A stretch of 46,969 nucleotides of DNA, from the NCBI GenBank assembly GCA_944381965.1, contig CALWMO010000003.1, positions 1 through 46,969 on the forward strand, in the 5' to 3' direction. Of this stretch, positions 16,879 to 26,503 are shown piece after piece. Each line of letters begins with the position of its first letter. Positions within the stretch are counted from its first letter, which is position 1. The notes beneath the pieces were generated by a model. That model did not search any database and was not told the origin of the DNA. It saw only the letters and a list, made by a program, of their open reading frames with translations. The translations under genes and the position numbers were made by a program. This DNA comes from an uncultured Butyricicoccus sp. GTDB taxonomy: Bacteria; Bacillota; Clostridia; Oscillospirales; Butyricicoccaceae.

Positions 16879-16912
16879 AAAATCCGTCTTTTTATAAAAA
16901 GACGGATTTTTA
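16879..16912. terminator. Terminator of the rnf operon
   Basis: AATCCGTCTTTTT and AAAAAGACGGATT (16881-16909) form a near-perfect palindrome with T runs on both strands, five bases from the rnfB stop. Confidence 0.85.
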
Positions 16913-16917
16913 ATGTT

Positions 16918-17814
16918 TTATTCAGCTGTGTTTTGCTCTGCTTTAGCAGCCTCAGCAGCCTGTTTAGCCTTTTCAGCTTGAGCTTTCATCATAGCCTCAA
17001 ACTTTTCCTTTTCTTCAGGGGTAGGAATTGGCTCAATACAGCTTCTTGGGCAGACCTTAGCACACATCTTACAGTTTTTACACTTGTCATAATCAATTTT
17101 AGCAACGCCATTTTCAACATGGATTGCATCAAACTTACAAGTCTTTTCACACTTCTTACAGCCAATACAAGATACTTCACAAATCTTCATTGCAACAGCA
17201 CCCTTGTCTTGGTTTGTACAGTTAACATGAACCTTTTTAGACTTTGGAAGTAAGTCTATGAGTTTCTTAGGACAAGCACTTACACATTTGCCACAAGCAA
17301 CACACTTTTCAGTGTCAACTAGAGCCTTGCCATCAACAATGTGGATAGCATCAAATGCACAAGCGGAAACACAAGAGCCTAAGCCCATACAGCCGAAAGC
17401 ACATTCCTTAGGGCCACCAGCTACACGCATAGCCGCATTACAGTCCTGAAGACCTTCATACTTAGCCTTATCAATAGCCTTACAGCCACCAGAACAATGT
17501 ACATGAGCTACCTTAGGCTCTTCAGCAGTAACCTCAGCACCCATAACAGCAGCAATTTTCTCTGCACAAGCAGCACCGCCAACAGGACAACCGTTTACAG
17601 GAGCTTTGCCTTCAACGATTGCAGATGCTAGACCGTCACAACCTGGGTAGCCACAGCCACCACAGTTTGCACCAGGCAGACATTCACGAACAAGTGGCAC
17701 TCGTTCGTCAACTTCAACAGCAAAAACTTTTGCTGCCACGCCCAGAAGTATTGCAAATAGCAAACCCATTATACTAAGAGATGCTACTGCAAAGATAATA
17801 TTTGTAAAATCCAT
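16918..17814 (-). CDS. rnfB: Rnf complex subunit B, polyferredoxin
   Basis: 298 residues. An N-terminal membrane helix (about 5-28) is followed by the CGGCGYPGC cluster motif (near 51-60) and later 4Fe-4S motifs: CMGLGSCVSAC, CVACGKCVSACP, CIGCKKCEKTC and CKNCKMCAKVCP. The C-terminal tail is an Ala/Glu/Lys-rich helix. RnfB takes electrons from reduced ferredoxin into the complex. It is the last gene of the operon. Additional clusters compared with proteobacterial RnfB are usual in Clostridia. Confidence 0.94.
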   Translation of the reverse strand: MDFTNIIFAVASLSIMGLLFAILLGVAAKVFAVEVDERVPLVRECLPGANCGGCGYPGCDGLASAIVEGKAPVNGCPVGGAACAEKIAAVMGAEVTAEEPKVAHVHCSGGCKAIDKAKYEGLQDCNAAMRVAGGPKECAFGCMGLGSCVSACAFDAIHIVDGKALVDTEKCVACGKCVSACPKKLIDLLPKSKKVHVNCTNQDKGAVAMKICEVSCIGCKKCEKTCKFDAIHVENGVAKIDYDKCKNCKMCAKVCPRSCIEPIPTPEEKEKFEAMMKAQAEKAKQAAEAAKAEQNTAE

Positions 17815-17834
17815 TTCTCACGCTCTCCTTTTGC

Positions 17835-18467
17835 TTACCAGATTTTCAGACCAGAGAAGCCCATAAATGCCATTGCAAGCAGAGATGCAGACACCAGTGC
17901 GATTGGGAAACCTTCAAAGCACTTAGGACATTTTGCGGTAACTTCCAGACGCTCACGGATAGATGCAAAAATAACGATTGCAACTAAATAACCAACACCT
18001 GCAAATACACCGTAAACAATAGAGCCAAGCAGTGAATACTGATTGTCGATGTTGGTGATAGCTGCACCAAGTACAGCACAGTTAGTGGTAATCAGTGGCA
18101 GGAAGATACCAAGTGCTTGATAAAGAGATGGCATTGCCTTTTTCATAAACATTTCTACAAACTGTACAAGTGTAGCAATAACCAAAATAAATGCGATTGT
18201 ACGCATATATTCAAGCTCTAGTGGAACAAGCACAAAATAGTTTACAGCCCAAGAAACAATAGATGCAAGAGCCATAACGAAAATAACAGCCATACCCATG
18301 CCGACTGCGGTATCGGTCTTTTTGGATACGCCGAAGAATGAACAACAGCCTAAAAACTGTACAAGGATATAGTTATTTACAAGCACAGCTGAAATAGCAA
18401 GGAAGATTATATCAGTCAGTGCCATGCCATCAGGCAAACCTGCCTGCACAGCAGCAAAGTAATTCAT
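17835..18467 (-). CDS. rnfA: Rnf complex subunit A, membrane subunit
   Basis: 210 residues with six transmembrane helices. It carries NYILVQFLGCCSFFGVSKK and TNCAVLGAAI, each with the conserved Cys that ligates the intramembrane iron-sulfur cluster shared with RnfE. It abuts rnfE (stop and start adjacent), with AAAGGGGG overlapping the rnfE end as its ribosome site. Confidence 0.95.
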   Translation of the reverse strand: MNYFAAVQAGLPDGMALTDIIFLAISAVLVNNYILVQFLGCCSFFGVSKKTDTAVGMGMAVIFVMALASIVSWAVNYFVLVPLELEYMRTIAFILVIATLVQFVEMFMKKAMPSLYQALGIFLPLITTNCAVLGAAITNIDNQYSLLGSIVYGVFAGVGYLVAIVIFASIRERLEVTAKCPKCFEGFPIALVSASLLAMAFMGFSGLKIW

Positions 18468-19094
18468 TTACTTATCCCCCTTCTTATTCATAAAGTACTG
18501 GATTGCAGCAAGTAGAAATCCCATCATAAGGAAACCGCCCGCTGGCAGAATCATCATTGAAATTGGGTTTTCATAAAGAAATGGCAGTTTAATACCAAGC
18601 TTATCTGCACCTACATAACCAGAAAGAATTGTGCCTGCACCAAGCAGCTCTCTGAAAAATCCCATAAGCACAAGAGCAAAGGTAAAACCGATACCCATGC
18701 AAATGCCGTCAAGAGCGGAAGGTAGAACCTTATTTTTAGATGCATAAGCTTCTGCACGACCTAAAATGATACAGTTAACAACAATAAGAGGCAGGAACAG
18801 ACCAAGAGATGCAGCCAGTGAAGGGATAAATGCCTGAAGGCTTAAATCAATAATGGTAACGAAACCTGCAATAATTGTTATAAATGCTGCAATACGAACC
18901 TTTTCAGGGATAAACTTACGTAGCAGAGAAATAACAATGTTTGAACAAATAAGTACAACAGTAGCCGCTAAACCCATACCGATAGCATTAGATAGGGAAG
19001 TTGTGGTAGCTAATGCTGGACACAGACCGATAGTCTGCATAAATACAGGATTGTCCAGAAGGACAGCTGAATTTAATCTATCTTTGAATTTCAT
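18468..19094 (-). CDS. rnfE: Rnf complex subunit E, membrane subunit
   Basis: 208 residues, paralogous to RnfA with inverted topology. NPVFMQTIGLCPALATTTS near the N-terminus and VVNCIILGRAEAYA hold the paired cysteines expected at the RnfA/E interface. It is preceded by GGAGGACA and lies 11 bases behind rnfG. Confidence 0.94.
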   Translation of the reverse strand: MKFKDRLNSAVLLDNPVFMQTIGLCPALATTTSLSNAIGMGLAATVVLICSNIVISLLRKFIPEKVRIAAFITIIAGFVTIIDLSLQAFIPSLAASLGLFLPLIVVNCIILGRAEAYASKNKVLPSALDGICMGIGFTFALVLMGFFRELLGAGTILSGYVGADKLGIKLPFLYENPISMMILPAGGFLMMGFLLAAIQYFMNKKGDK

Positions 19095-19105
19095 AATTGT
19101 CCTCC

Positions 19106-19684
19106 TTAGCCTTCAAGACTTAAAACATAATTTGCAGCGGTGTTTACAGCAAGTGTTACTGCACGAGAAGTAATAGTAGCACCTGTGATAGATACTATAT
19201 CGCCGCTATCTTTAGTAACAGCCAGAGAGCCATCAGCAGGCTTGCCCGCAAACTGCTCAATCCAAGTAGGGTCAGCTTGTGCCTTAGCACCAAGTCCTGG
19301 GGTTTCTGCGTGGCTTGTAACCTGTGCACCAGCGATTGTGCCGTCAAGATTTACACCAACAACAACAGTTAGTGTGCCACCAAAACCAGAAGGTAAAACC
19401 TCCATACAATAGCCAACAGTTTCACCATCAACAACAGCCTTATAAATATTCTGTATTGCTGGTGTGTTTTTATCTGGGGCTGGAACTTCGGATACCTCTG
19501 CAAGCTCAAATTCAGCACCAGGAATTAACTGTTCCATAGCACTTGCACGAGTTGCCTCTTTATTCTTTTCAATCTGTGGAGCTGTAACCTGATTTACAAA
19601 ACCAAGCAGCAGTGCAGTTATGAATGTGATTAAAAACAGTACCAGAGCAAGCATGCCCATGGATTCTTTTTTAGATTCTGTCAT
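19106..19684 (-). CDS. rnfG: Rnf complex subunit G, covalent-FMN subunit
   Basis: 192 residues with one N-terminal membrane anchor (about 10-32) and an extracytoplasmic FMN-binding domain. SITGATITSRAV near the C-terminus is the flavinylation motif (S/TGAT), whose Thr carries FMN through a phosphoester. HAETPGLGAKA is the second family hallmark. It starts two bases after rnfD. A flavin transferase (ApbE) would be needed and is not in the window. Confidence 0.94.
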   Translation of the reverse strand: MTESKKESMGMLALVLFLITFITALLLGFVNQVTAPQIEKNKEATRASAMEQLIPGAEFELAEVSEVPAPDKNTPAIQNIYKAVVDGETVGYCMEVLPSGFGGTLTVVVGVNLDGTIAGAQVTSHAETPGLGAKAQADPTWIEQFAGKPADGSLAVTKDSGDIVSITGATITSRAVTLAVNTAANYVLSLEG

Positions 19685-19686
19685 GA

Positions 19687-20682
19687 TTACTTGCCCTCCT
19701 TAGCGTCAGAATAACCGAACTTTCTTGGCAGACACTTCTGGTCAATCATCCATACAAGAGCATTCATAATCAGAATGGAGTAGGAAACGCCTTCTGGCAA
19801 ACCACCAAAATAACGGATAAATACAGTAAGTACGCCACAGCCTATACCAAATATAATCTGTCCCTTTGGAGTAACAGGGCTTGTAACATAGTCAGTAGCC
19901 ATAAAGAATGCACCAAGCATTAAGCCACCAGAAAGAACTTGGCTAAACATCCATTGAAGTCTGTCAACATCACCCATTGGGAACAGGAATGTTAAAACAG
20001 CAACAGTTAAAATATAAGCAGCTGGAATATTTATAGTGATAACCTTGCGGATTAACAGATAAATACCGCCAACTAAAAGAGCAAGTGCACAGGTTTCACC
20101 AATAACACCACCATGCTGACCAAAGAATAAATCCATTAGGCTTTCAGTTGGCAGAGTTTTTGCCTTTAGAGATGCAAGTGGTGTAGCAGTTGAAATAGCA
20201 TCTGTAACTTCAACGTTGCCGAATAAAGGCAGTTTCTGATGTGGCTGAACCCAAGTGGTCATAAGTGCAGGCCAAGAAGCCATCATAAATGCACGAGCAC
20301 CTAAAGCTGGGTTCATAAAGTTTTTACCAATGCCACCAAACAGCATTTTTACAACAATAATTGCAAATGCACCACCAATAACAGGCATCCAGATAGGAGC
20401 TGCAACAGGTACATTAAATGCAATTAAAATACCAGTAACTACCGCAGATAAATCGCCCACAGTAGATTTTTTATGGTTTACTTTACAGTAGAGCCACTCA
20501 AAAACAACACAGGAAATAATAGTTGCCACTGTTATAGTCAGTGCACGGAAACCGAAAGTAAAAATAGCAACGGCAAGTGCAGGAATAAGAGCTAAAACAA
20601 CATCAAGCATTAAGCTTTTTGTGTTGTCCTCAGCTTTTATATGTGGCGAGGAGGTGACAACTACTTTACTTAAATCATACAT
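19687..20682 (-). CDS. rnfD: Rnf complex subunit D, membrane flavoprotein
   Basis: 331 residues with about nine or ten transmembrane helices in the NqrB/RnfD family. DAISTATPLASLK (near 161-173) is the expected covalent FMN threonine site. NPALGARAFMMASWP is another conserved block. It forms the ion-conducting membrane core with RnfA and RnfE. It follows rnfC by 15 bases. Confidence 0.94.
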   Translation of the reverse strand: MYDLSKVVVTSSPHIKAEDNTKSLMLDVVLALIPALAVAIFTFGFRALTITVATIISCVVFEWLYCKVNHKKSTVGDLSAVVTGILIAFNVPVAAPIWMPVIGGAFAIIVVKMLFGGIGKNFMNPALGARAFMMASWPALMTTWVQPHQKLPLFGNVEVTDAISTATPLASLKAKTLPTESLMDLFFGQHGGVIGETCALALLVGGIYLLIRKVITINIPAAYILTVAVLTFLFPMGDVDRLQWMFSQVLSGGLMLGAFFMATDYVTSPVTPKGQIIFGIGCGVLTVFIRYFGGLPEGVSYSILIMNALVWMIDQKCLPRKFGYSDAKEGK

Positions 20683-20697
20683 TCGTTTTTACCCCCA

Positions 20698-22089
20698 TTA
20701 TTTGCTTTCTTCCGAATTTTTTTCTGCTTCAGCCTTGGCTGCTTCAGCGTCAGCCTTTGCCTTAGCTGCTGCACGCTCTGCCATAACTTGAGCTTTTGTC
20801 AGGCGGAAACGCTGTACAAGCTGAATTCTAGCAGGGCACACATATGAACATGAACCACACTCGATACAGTCCATAGCACCTAGAGAAACACAAGTGTTAT
20901 AATCGCCAGCATTGCCATATGCATTCATCATCATAGGCATAAGATGCATTGGACAAGCATTTATACACTTACCGCAGCGGATACAGCTTGGATTTTCCTC
21001 ACGCTTATCCTCATCACCGCAGAAAGCTAAGAATGCATTTGTTCCCTTAAATACAGGGATTTCAAGAGAGAACTGTGAAACACCCATCATAGGGCCGCCC
21101 ATAATCAGCTTGTTTGGAGCTTCTTTAAAGCCGCCACAAGCATCAATAAGACGTTCAACTTGAGTACCGATTCTAACTTCAAGGTTTTTAGGTTCAACGA
21201 TAGCAGAACCAGAAACGGTAACAATACGGCGTACAACAGGCATACCAGTTGTAAATCTACGATAAATCGCACCAGTAGTATCTACATTGAATACTGCACA
21301 ACCTGCATCAGCTGGAAGTTTACCGCTTGGAACTTCTCTACCAGTACAAGCGTTAATAAGCTGTTTTTCTGCACCCTGTGGGTATTTACACTTTAAAGGA
21401 TACAGCTTTAAACGGCTGTCATCAGCGATAAGCTCATTTATTTTAGCAAATGTATCGCTCTTATTTTCCTCAATAGCAATGATAGCATTAGGAACTTCCA
21501 TGATATCAGCAAGCATTTTAAGTCCGCCGATAACTTCTTCTGGACGTTCTAAAAGCAATCTGTGGTCAGATGTGATATATGGTTCACATTCAGCAGCGTT
21601 TACTATAATAGTGTCGCACTTGCCAATACCTGACTGGATTTTTACATGAGTTGGGAATGTAGCACCACCATGACCCACCATACCAGCAGAACGAATAGTT
21701 TCAATTCGTTCCTCATTGGTCATGCCAGCAAAGTCATAAGGGTGGACAGACTCATGTAAACGGTCTTCTTTGTCATTTTCAATGACTATACTCATGATTT
21801 TGCTTCCGTTTGGGTGCAGTCTTGGTTCAACTGCAATTACCTTACCAGAAACAGTTGCATGAACTGGTGCAGAAACAAAACCGCCAGCTTCAGCAATAGG
21901 CTGACCTAGGTCAACTATATCGCCGGTTTTAACTATAGGCTTTGCAGGAGCACCGATGTGCATAGAAACAGGCAGAATCACCACATCAGGTGTCGGCAGT
22001 ATTTCTATGGCTTTAGTGTTTGTTGCGGATTTATAACCTGGGTCAGAATGCGGACCTGGGTGAATACCGCCACGAAACGAGTACACCAT
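20698..22089 (-). CDS. rnfC: Rnf complex subunit C, NADH-binding Fe-S subunit
   Basis: 463 residues from the preferred start. Domains in order: an N-terminal barrel (FRGGIHPGPH), the GMVGHGGATFPTHVK NADH/FMN fold, an SLBB segment, then CIRCGKCINACP and CIECGSCSYVCP for two 4Fe-4S clusters, and a basic/Ala tail. It exchanges electrons with NAD+. It heads rnfCDGEAB, the clostridial order. ATG at 22089 is chosen because GGAGAGGTG precedes it and homologues begin near the FRGGIHPG block. An in-frame extension to 22194 would translate across the promoter leader and is rejected. Confidence 0.93.
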   Translation of the reverse strand: MVYSFRGGIHPGPHSDPGYKSATNTKAIEILPTPDVVILPVSMHIGAPAKPIVKTGDIVDLGQPIAEAGGFVSAPVHATVSGKVIAVEPRLHPNGSKIMSIVIENDKEDRLHESVHPYDFAGMTNEERIETIRSAGMVGHGGATFPTHVKIQSGIGKCDTIIVNAAECEPYITSDHRLLLERPEEVIGGLKMLADIMEVPNAIIAIEENKSDTFAKINELIADDSRLKLYPLKCKYPQGAEKQLINACTGREVPSGKLPADAGCAVFNVDTTGAIYRRFTTGMPVVRRIVTVSGSAIVEPKNLEVRIGTQVERLIDACGGFKEAPNKLIMGGPMMGVSQFSLEIPVFKGTNAFLAFCGDEDKREENPSCIRCGKCINACPMHLMPMMMNAYGNAGDYNTCVSLGAMDCIECGSCSYVCPARIQLVQRFRLTKAQVMAERAAAKAKADAEAAKAEAEKNSEESK

Positions 22090-22196
22090 GAATTTCACCT
22101 CTCCATTTAAATTATGTGTACAGAAAATAATAAATACTACAATAAAATAACTAGTAGTAGAGTAAATATGGTAAAACGCAATTTTACTCAACATAA

Positions 22197-22226
22197 ATTA
22201 TACTTATTTTCATATGTAATAATCAA
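22197..22226 (-). promoter_or_regulatory. Predicted promoter of the rnf operon
   Basis: TTGATT (22226-22221), an 18-base spacer and a perfect TATAAT (22202-22197) on the minus strand. The untranslated leader to rnfC is about 100 bases. Confidence 0.6.
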
Positions 22227-22317
22227 CATATTTATTGTGTAAAAATAAAAACAAAAGAGAAAATATAGAAGTTTTAACAACGAAAGTGCAAAAGTTAACC
22301 AAAATATACCCATAAAT

Positions 22318-22349
22318 AAATGGTGAAATTTTTCACAATTTCACCATTT
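22318..22349 (-). terminator. Terminator of the histidine kinase gene
   Basis: AAATGGTGAAATT (22318-22330) and AATTTCACCATTT (22337-22349) pair perfectly over 13 bp. The loop is TTTCAC, with an A/T-rich tail. Confidence 0.75.
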
Positions 22350-22366
22350 GTTGAGCATATTTAGTT

Positions 22367-23428
22367 TTAAATAACAGAAAGCTCGGTTTCGATTATATTA
22401 ATACCATCAATTTCAAGCATTTGCTCCATTCTTAAATTCGGTATTATATTATCAGGAAAAATAATTTGCATTGTACTGCCATTACCCTCATTTGCAAAAG
22501 CCTTAAATACTCCGCTATGCACATTTGCAATACGCTTAACAACCGAAAGACCAAATCCAGAGGCAATTCCATAACTTTTATCATATCTTAAGCTATCCAT
22601 ATCCTGATGAAAACAATACTCAGAGCCTATATTATCTATACATTCTTCAGCTATACCTACCCCGTTATCATAAACATCTATATAAATCATATCTTCTTTT
22701 TTATACAATGAAAGCTTTATCTCGGTTACATTTTGTGCTAACATAGCATTTGAAAGTAAATTTAAAACAGCATGACTCATAAGTTTTTTGTCAAAAACCG
22801 CCACAAGCTCTTTGGGACTTTCAATAATAAAATCTATACTAAATGAAATCATTTTACATTTATCTAAAATATCAACACATATTGCTACTAAATCGTTTAA
22901 AGTAGGGTTCATAGATATATTTAAATCAGGATTGTTTTCAAGCATTTGTAAATGTGTTATTTCCCTTTGAATGCGGAAAGAATTTTTTTCAATGCTATTT
23001 AACAAGTTTAAATCCAATGTTTTGCGGGTTTTCATAAGATTTAACGCCATAAAATTGTGTGAAAGTGCGGTAGATAGTTCATATTTTGTGTGTGCAGGCA
23101 AACCCTGAAACAGGTTTTCAGTAGGCATAAAATATAACAAAGCTCCTTGCTTACATGCTCTTATATCTAATCTATATATATTCGAGTCAATGGCTTCTAT
23201 TGTTTGTATAGACTCACCAGTTTTAAGTGTAGTTTTGACTGAGTTCGAAGCAGATGCACTCAAAATTTCAAAAATAGAACGTAAATTGGGTTGTTTAAGC
23301 ACTTTTTGTGCTGCTGGTGTTTGGGTTATTATATCTCCCCGTGCAGAAATAAGCACAAAAATGGCACTTTCTGCACACATCATATCTAACATTAGCTCTG
23401 AAAGCTGGAAATTTGTGAAATCTGACAT
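22367..23428 (-). CDS. Cytosolic sensor histidine kinase without a linked response regulator
   Basis: 353 residues with no transmembrane helix. An N-terminal PAS-like region (about 5-105) is followed by a dimerisation helix with LSHNFMALNL, where H124 is the probable phospho-acceptor. The ATP-binding domain has NLLSNAM (N box, N227), DNGVGI (G1, 254-259) and SGFGLSVVKRI (G2, 290-300). It should autophosphorylate in response to an intracellular signal. There is no receiver gene next to it. It sits between the rnf and gap promoters, divergent from gap. The ATG at 23428 has AAAGGTGC upstream; an earlier in-frame GTG lies within that site. Confidence 0.82.
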   Translation of the reverse strand: MSDFTNFQLSELMLDMMCAESAIFVLISARGDIITQTPAAQKVLKQPNLRSIFEILSASASNSVKTTLKTGESIQTIEAIDSNIYRLDIRACKQGALLYFMPTENLFQGLPAHTKYELSTALSHNFMALNLMKTRKTLDLNLLNSIEKNSFRIQREITHLQMLENNPDLNISMNPTLNDLVAICVDILDKCKMISFSIDFIIESPKELVAVFDKKLMSHAVLNLLSNAMLAQNVTEIKLSLYKKEDMIYIDVYDNGVGIAEECIDNIGSEYCFHQDMDSLRYDKSYGIASGFGLSVVKRIANVHSGVFKAFANEGNGSTMQIIFPDNIIPNLRMEQMLEIDGINIIETELSVI

Positions 23429-23598
23429 ATAAAGCACCTTTTTAATTTATTTTTATCTGACATAATTATCAAAAGAGTTGTACATAATTGACCAAAAATG
23501 TGCCAAGATATTATTATTATAACATCATCGCTGTATAGTTTGCAAAGAATATTGTGGAAAAAAAGAAAGAAATTTGACACACTTTTCACAAATTGCTC

Positions 23599-23628
23599 TT
23601 GCAGAAATGGTACACTATGGTTTATAAT
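23599..23628 (+). promoter_or_regulatory. Predicted promoter of gap
   Basis: TTGCAG (23599-23604), an 18-base spacer and TATAAT (23623-23628). An upstream TTGACA at 23574-23579 has no well-spaced -10. Confidence 0.45.
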
Positions 23629-23638
23629 ATATCCATAA

Positions 23639-24703
<1,065 letters not shown>

Positions 24704-24719
24704 TTCCTTTTGTTGATAT

Positions 24720-24752
24720 AATAATCCCGTGTTTTGACGGGATTATTTTTTT
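24720..24752 (+). terminator. Terminator of gap
   Basis: AATAATCCCGT (24720-24730) and ACGGGATTATT (24737-24747), then a T tract. Confidence 0.88.
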
Positions 24753-24761
24753 GCAAATTTA

Positions 24762-24788
24762 AAGGCAGACGCTTTAAACGTCTGCCTT
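24762..24788 (-). terminator. Terminator of the MurJ-DUF5693 operon
   Basis: AAGGCAGACG (24762-24771) and CGTCTGCCTT (24779-24788) make a 10-bp stem just after the stop at 24794. The T tail is moderate (TTTAAATTT). Confidence 0.65.
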
Positions 24789-24793
24789 AGTTT

Positions 24794-26503
24794 TTAATTT
24801 AGTTTTGGCAATATAAACTTTGTAAATAACTTTTCTAATATATTTAGTACAATTATAGCAATCACACCGATTATAAAACCTATGCCAAAACCTAAAAATG
24901 TTCTTATAATGGACACAGGAAGCACAGTGTATATATGACAGAAAGTATTTATAATAGATACGGTTGTTATAACTGAAATCATGCCAAATGGTAATGCAAG
25001 GAATGATAATTTTCTCTTTTGTGACCACAGAAACACTGCAATAGATGGCCATGCACATGCAAACTCTTTTGTTCTTGGACGAGTATACAATGTGTTTTCA
25101 AGAAAATCTCTTATAAATTCCTCAATTTTAGGTGTGCTTTGAACATCACCAGAACGTATAAGCATTATTATAACTACACCACCAATGATGATAACCGTTG
25201 TTATAATTGGTAAGAATTTAAGAAGTTTGTTTGTCTGTTTTGGTTTAGGCATTTTTATAGCAACCAAACCAAACAGAGCTATTGTAAATGCAAGAGGTAT
25301 AAACTGTGATAGCTTAACACCTTTATAAATATAAAACTCAAGCAGATAGCCTTCTGTTGACAGGAAAGAGCCTACAAGTAAACCGCCTGCAATACTGCCG
25401 ATTAAAAAGGCTATGCTATAAACAATATATCTTAAATAATCCGATTTATTGCTTTCGGTAAAGTATAGATTTCTAAGGTATACACCAGCTATACAAGGAA
25501 TTAAAACTGCTGTATAGATAGATGCAAGTGTTTGATAAGTGTTTATAGGAATTATATAACAAGCTATAATACAAAATGCACTGCCCACAATTAAGAGAAC
25601 GTTAAATATTTTATTAATGTCCTTTTTAATGACTATTGTAAAGAAAATTAAATTAATTACGACATCATTTTTAATAAGCATTGCAAAGAAAAGTACAGTA
25701 AGAGCAACAGTTGTAAGTCCTGCAAGACCGATTGCTATATTAGGCACATTATTAGGTACTCTGACAGAAAAACCATCGCCAAACACTAAACCACGCTCAG
25801 CAAGTCTAACAGCAAGCTTGTCAAAGATACCGCTATAATCATATGGGTCAAGTGCGGTATTTTTGAAAGTTTTATCTGTCATGCCCTCAAGCCATATAAA
25901 ACGTGCACTTCTATCGGTTACAGCTCTAAAAATAAGTGCTTCAACCTCATCACCGCCAATTTGCTCATTCCACATATATCTATAACCTTTATATAGATAT
26001 AGCACTTTAACAGGCTTTATGCCTCTATCTAAAAACTCTTGGGCTCTGATATTTTCCAATGTGTCAGGTAAATTTAAACCTGTGCGTGTATTGTTCTCTA
26101 TAAGTCCAAGAGGTATATCACGGTTTATATTATCAATAGTTAAATCGCCTTTAACATCAGGTATTACTAAATCTGGCTCAGTTATATTTTGCGGAAATTC
26201 TTTTCCAGAGTCTAGCCAAACTGATTTTAAACCGTATTTTTGTAAATATGGCTCGGCATCTAATGCGGTATCATCTGACACTATTAAGTATTCCATTCCC
26301 GAATCGGTAAGAGGTTTTAACCAGTCATCAACTGTCAAACCGCCTTTTTCTGAAAGTGTGCATATATCTGCAAACTCCATTGCACCTGCTATATGATTGT
26401 CTTTGTTTTCCATTGATGAACGCTGAAAAACTATAAAACCAGCGGATAATATGCCTATTATAAGCACTATATAAAAAATAGGGTTTCGACGCAAATTCTT
26501 CAT
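24794..26503 (-). CDS. DUF5693-like polytopic membrane protein
   Basis: 569 residues. One N-terminal membrane helix is followed by an extracytoplasmic domain of about 220 residues, rich in short blocks such as PLGLIENNTRTGL and IKPVKVLYLYKGY, and then about eight transmembrane helices. This matches my recollection of the DUF5693 family, often found near csaB and cell-wall polymer genes in Clostridia. The function is unknown. It shares the TAATG junction with the upstream MurJ-like flippase (one-base overlap), pointing to a joint role in exporting or sensing an envelope precursor. The family call is moderate confidence. Confidence 0.6.
   Translation of the reverse strand: MKNLRRNPIFYIVLIIGILSAGFIVFQRSSMENKDNHIAGAMEFADICTLSEKGGLTVDDWLKPLTDSGMEYLIVSDDTALDAEPYLQKYGLKSVWLDSGKEFPQNITEPDLVIPDVKGDLTIDNINRDIPLGLIENNTRTGLNLPDTLENIRAQEFLDRGIKPVKVLYLYKGYRYMWNEQIGGDEVEALIFRAVTDRSARFIWLEGMTDKTFKNTALDPYDYSGIFDKLAVRLAERGLVFGDGFSVRVPNNVPNIAIGLAGLTTVALTVLFFAMLIKNDVVINLIFFTIVIKKDINKIFNVLLIVGSAFCIIACYIIPINTYQTLASIYTAVLIPCIAGVYLRNLYFTESNKSDYLRYIVYSIAFLIGSIAGGLLVGSFLSTEGYLLEFYIYKGVKLSQFIPLAFTIALFGLVAIKMPKPKQTNKLLKFLPIITTVIIIGGVVIIMLIRSGDVQSTPKIEEFIRDFLENTLYTRPRTKEFACAWPSIAVFLWSQKRKLSFLALPFGMISVITTVSIINTFCHIYTVLPVSIIRTFLGFGIGFIIGVIAIIVLNILEKLFTKFILPKLN

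Noticed and set aside
22090-22194. An N-terminal extension of RnfC
   Set aside because: The extra residues run into the promoter leader and lack a ribosome site; GGAGAGGTG precedes the internal ATG that matches homologues.
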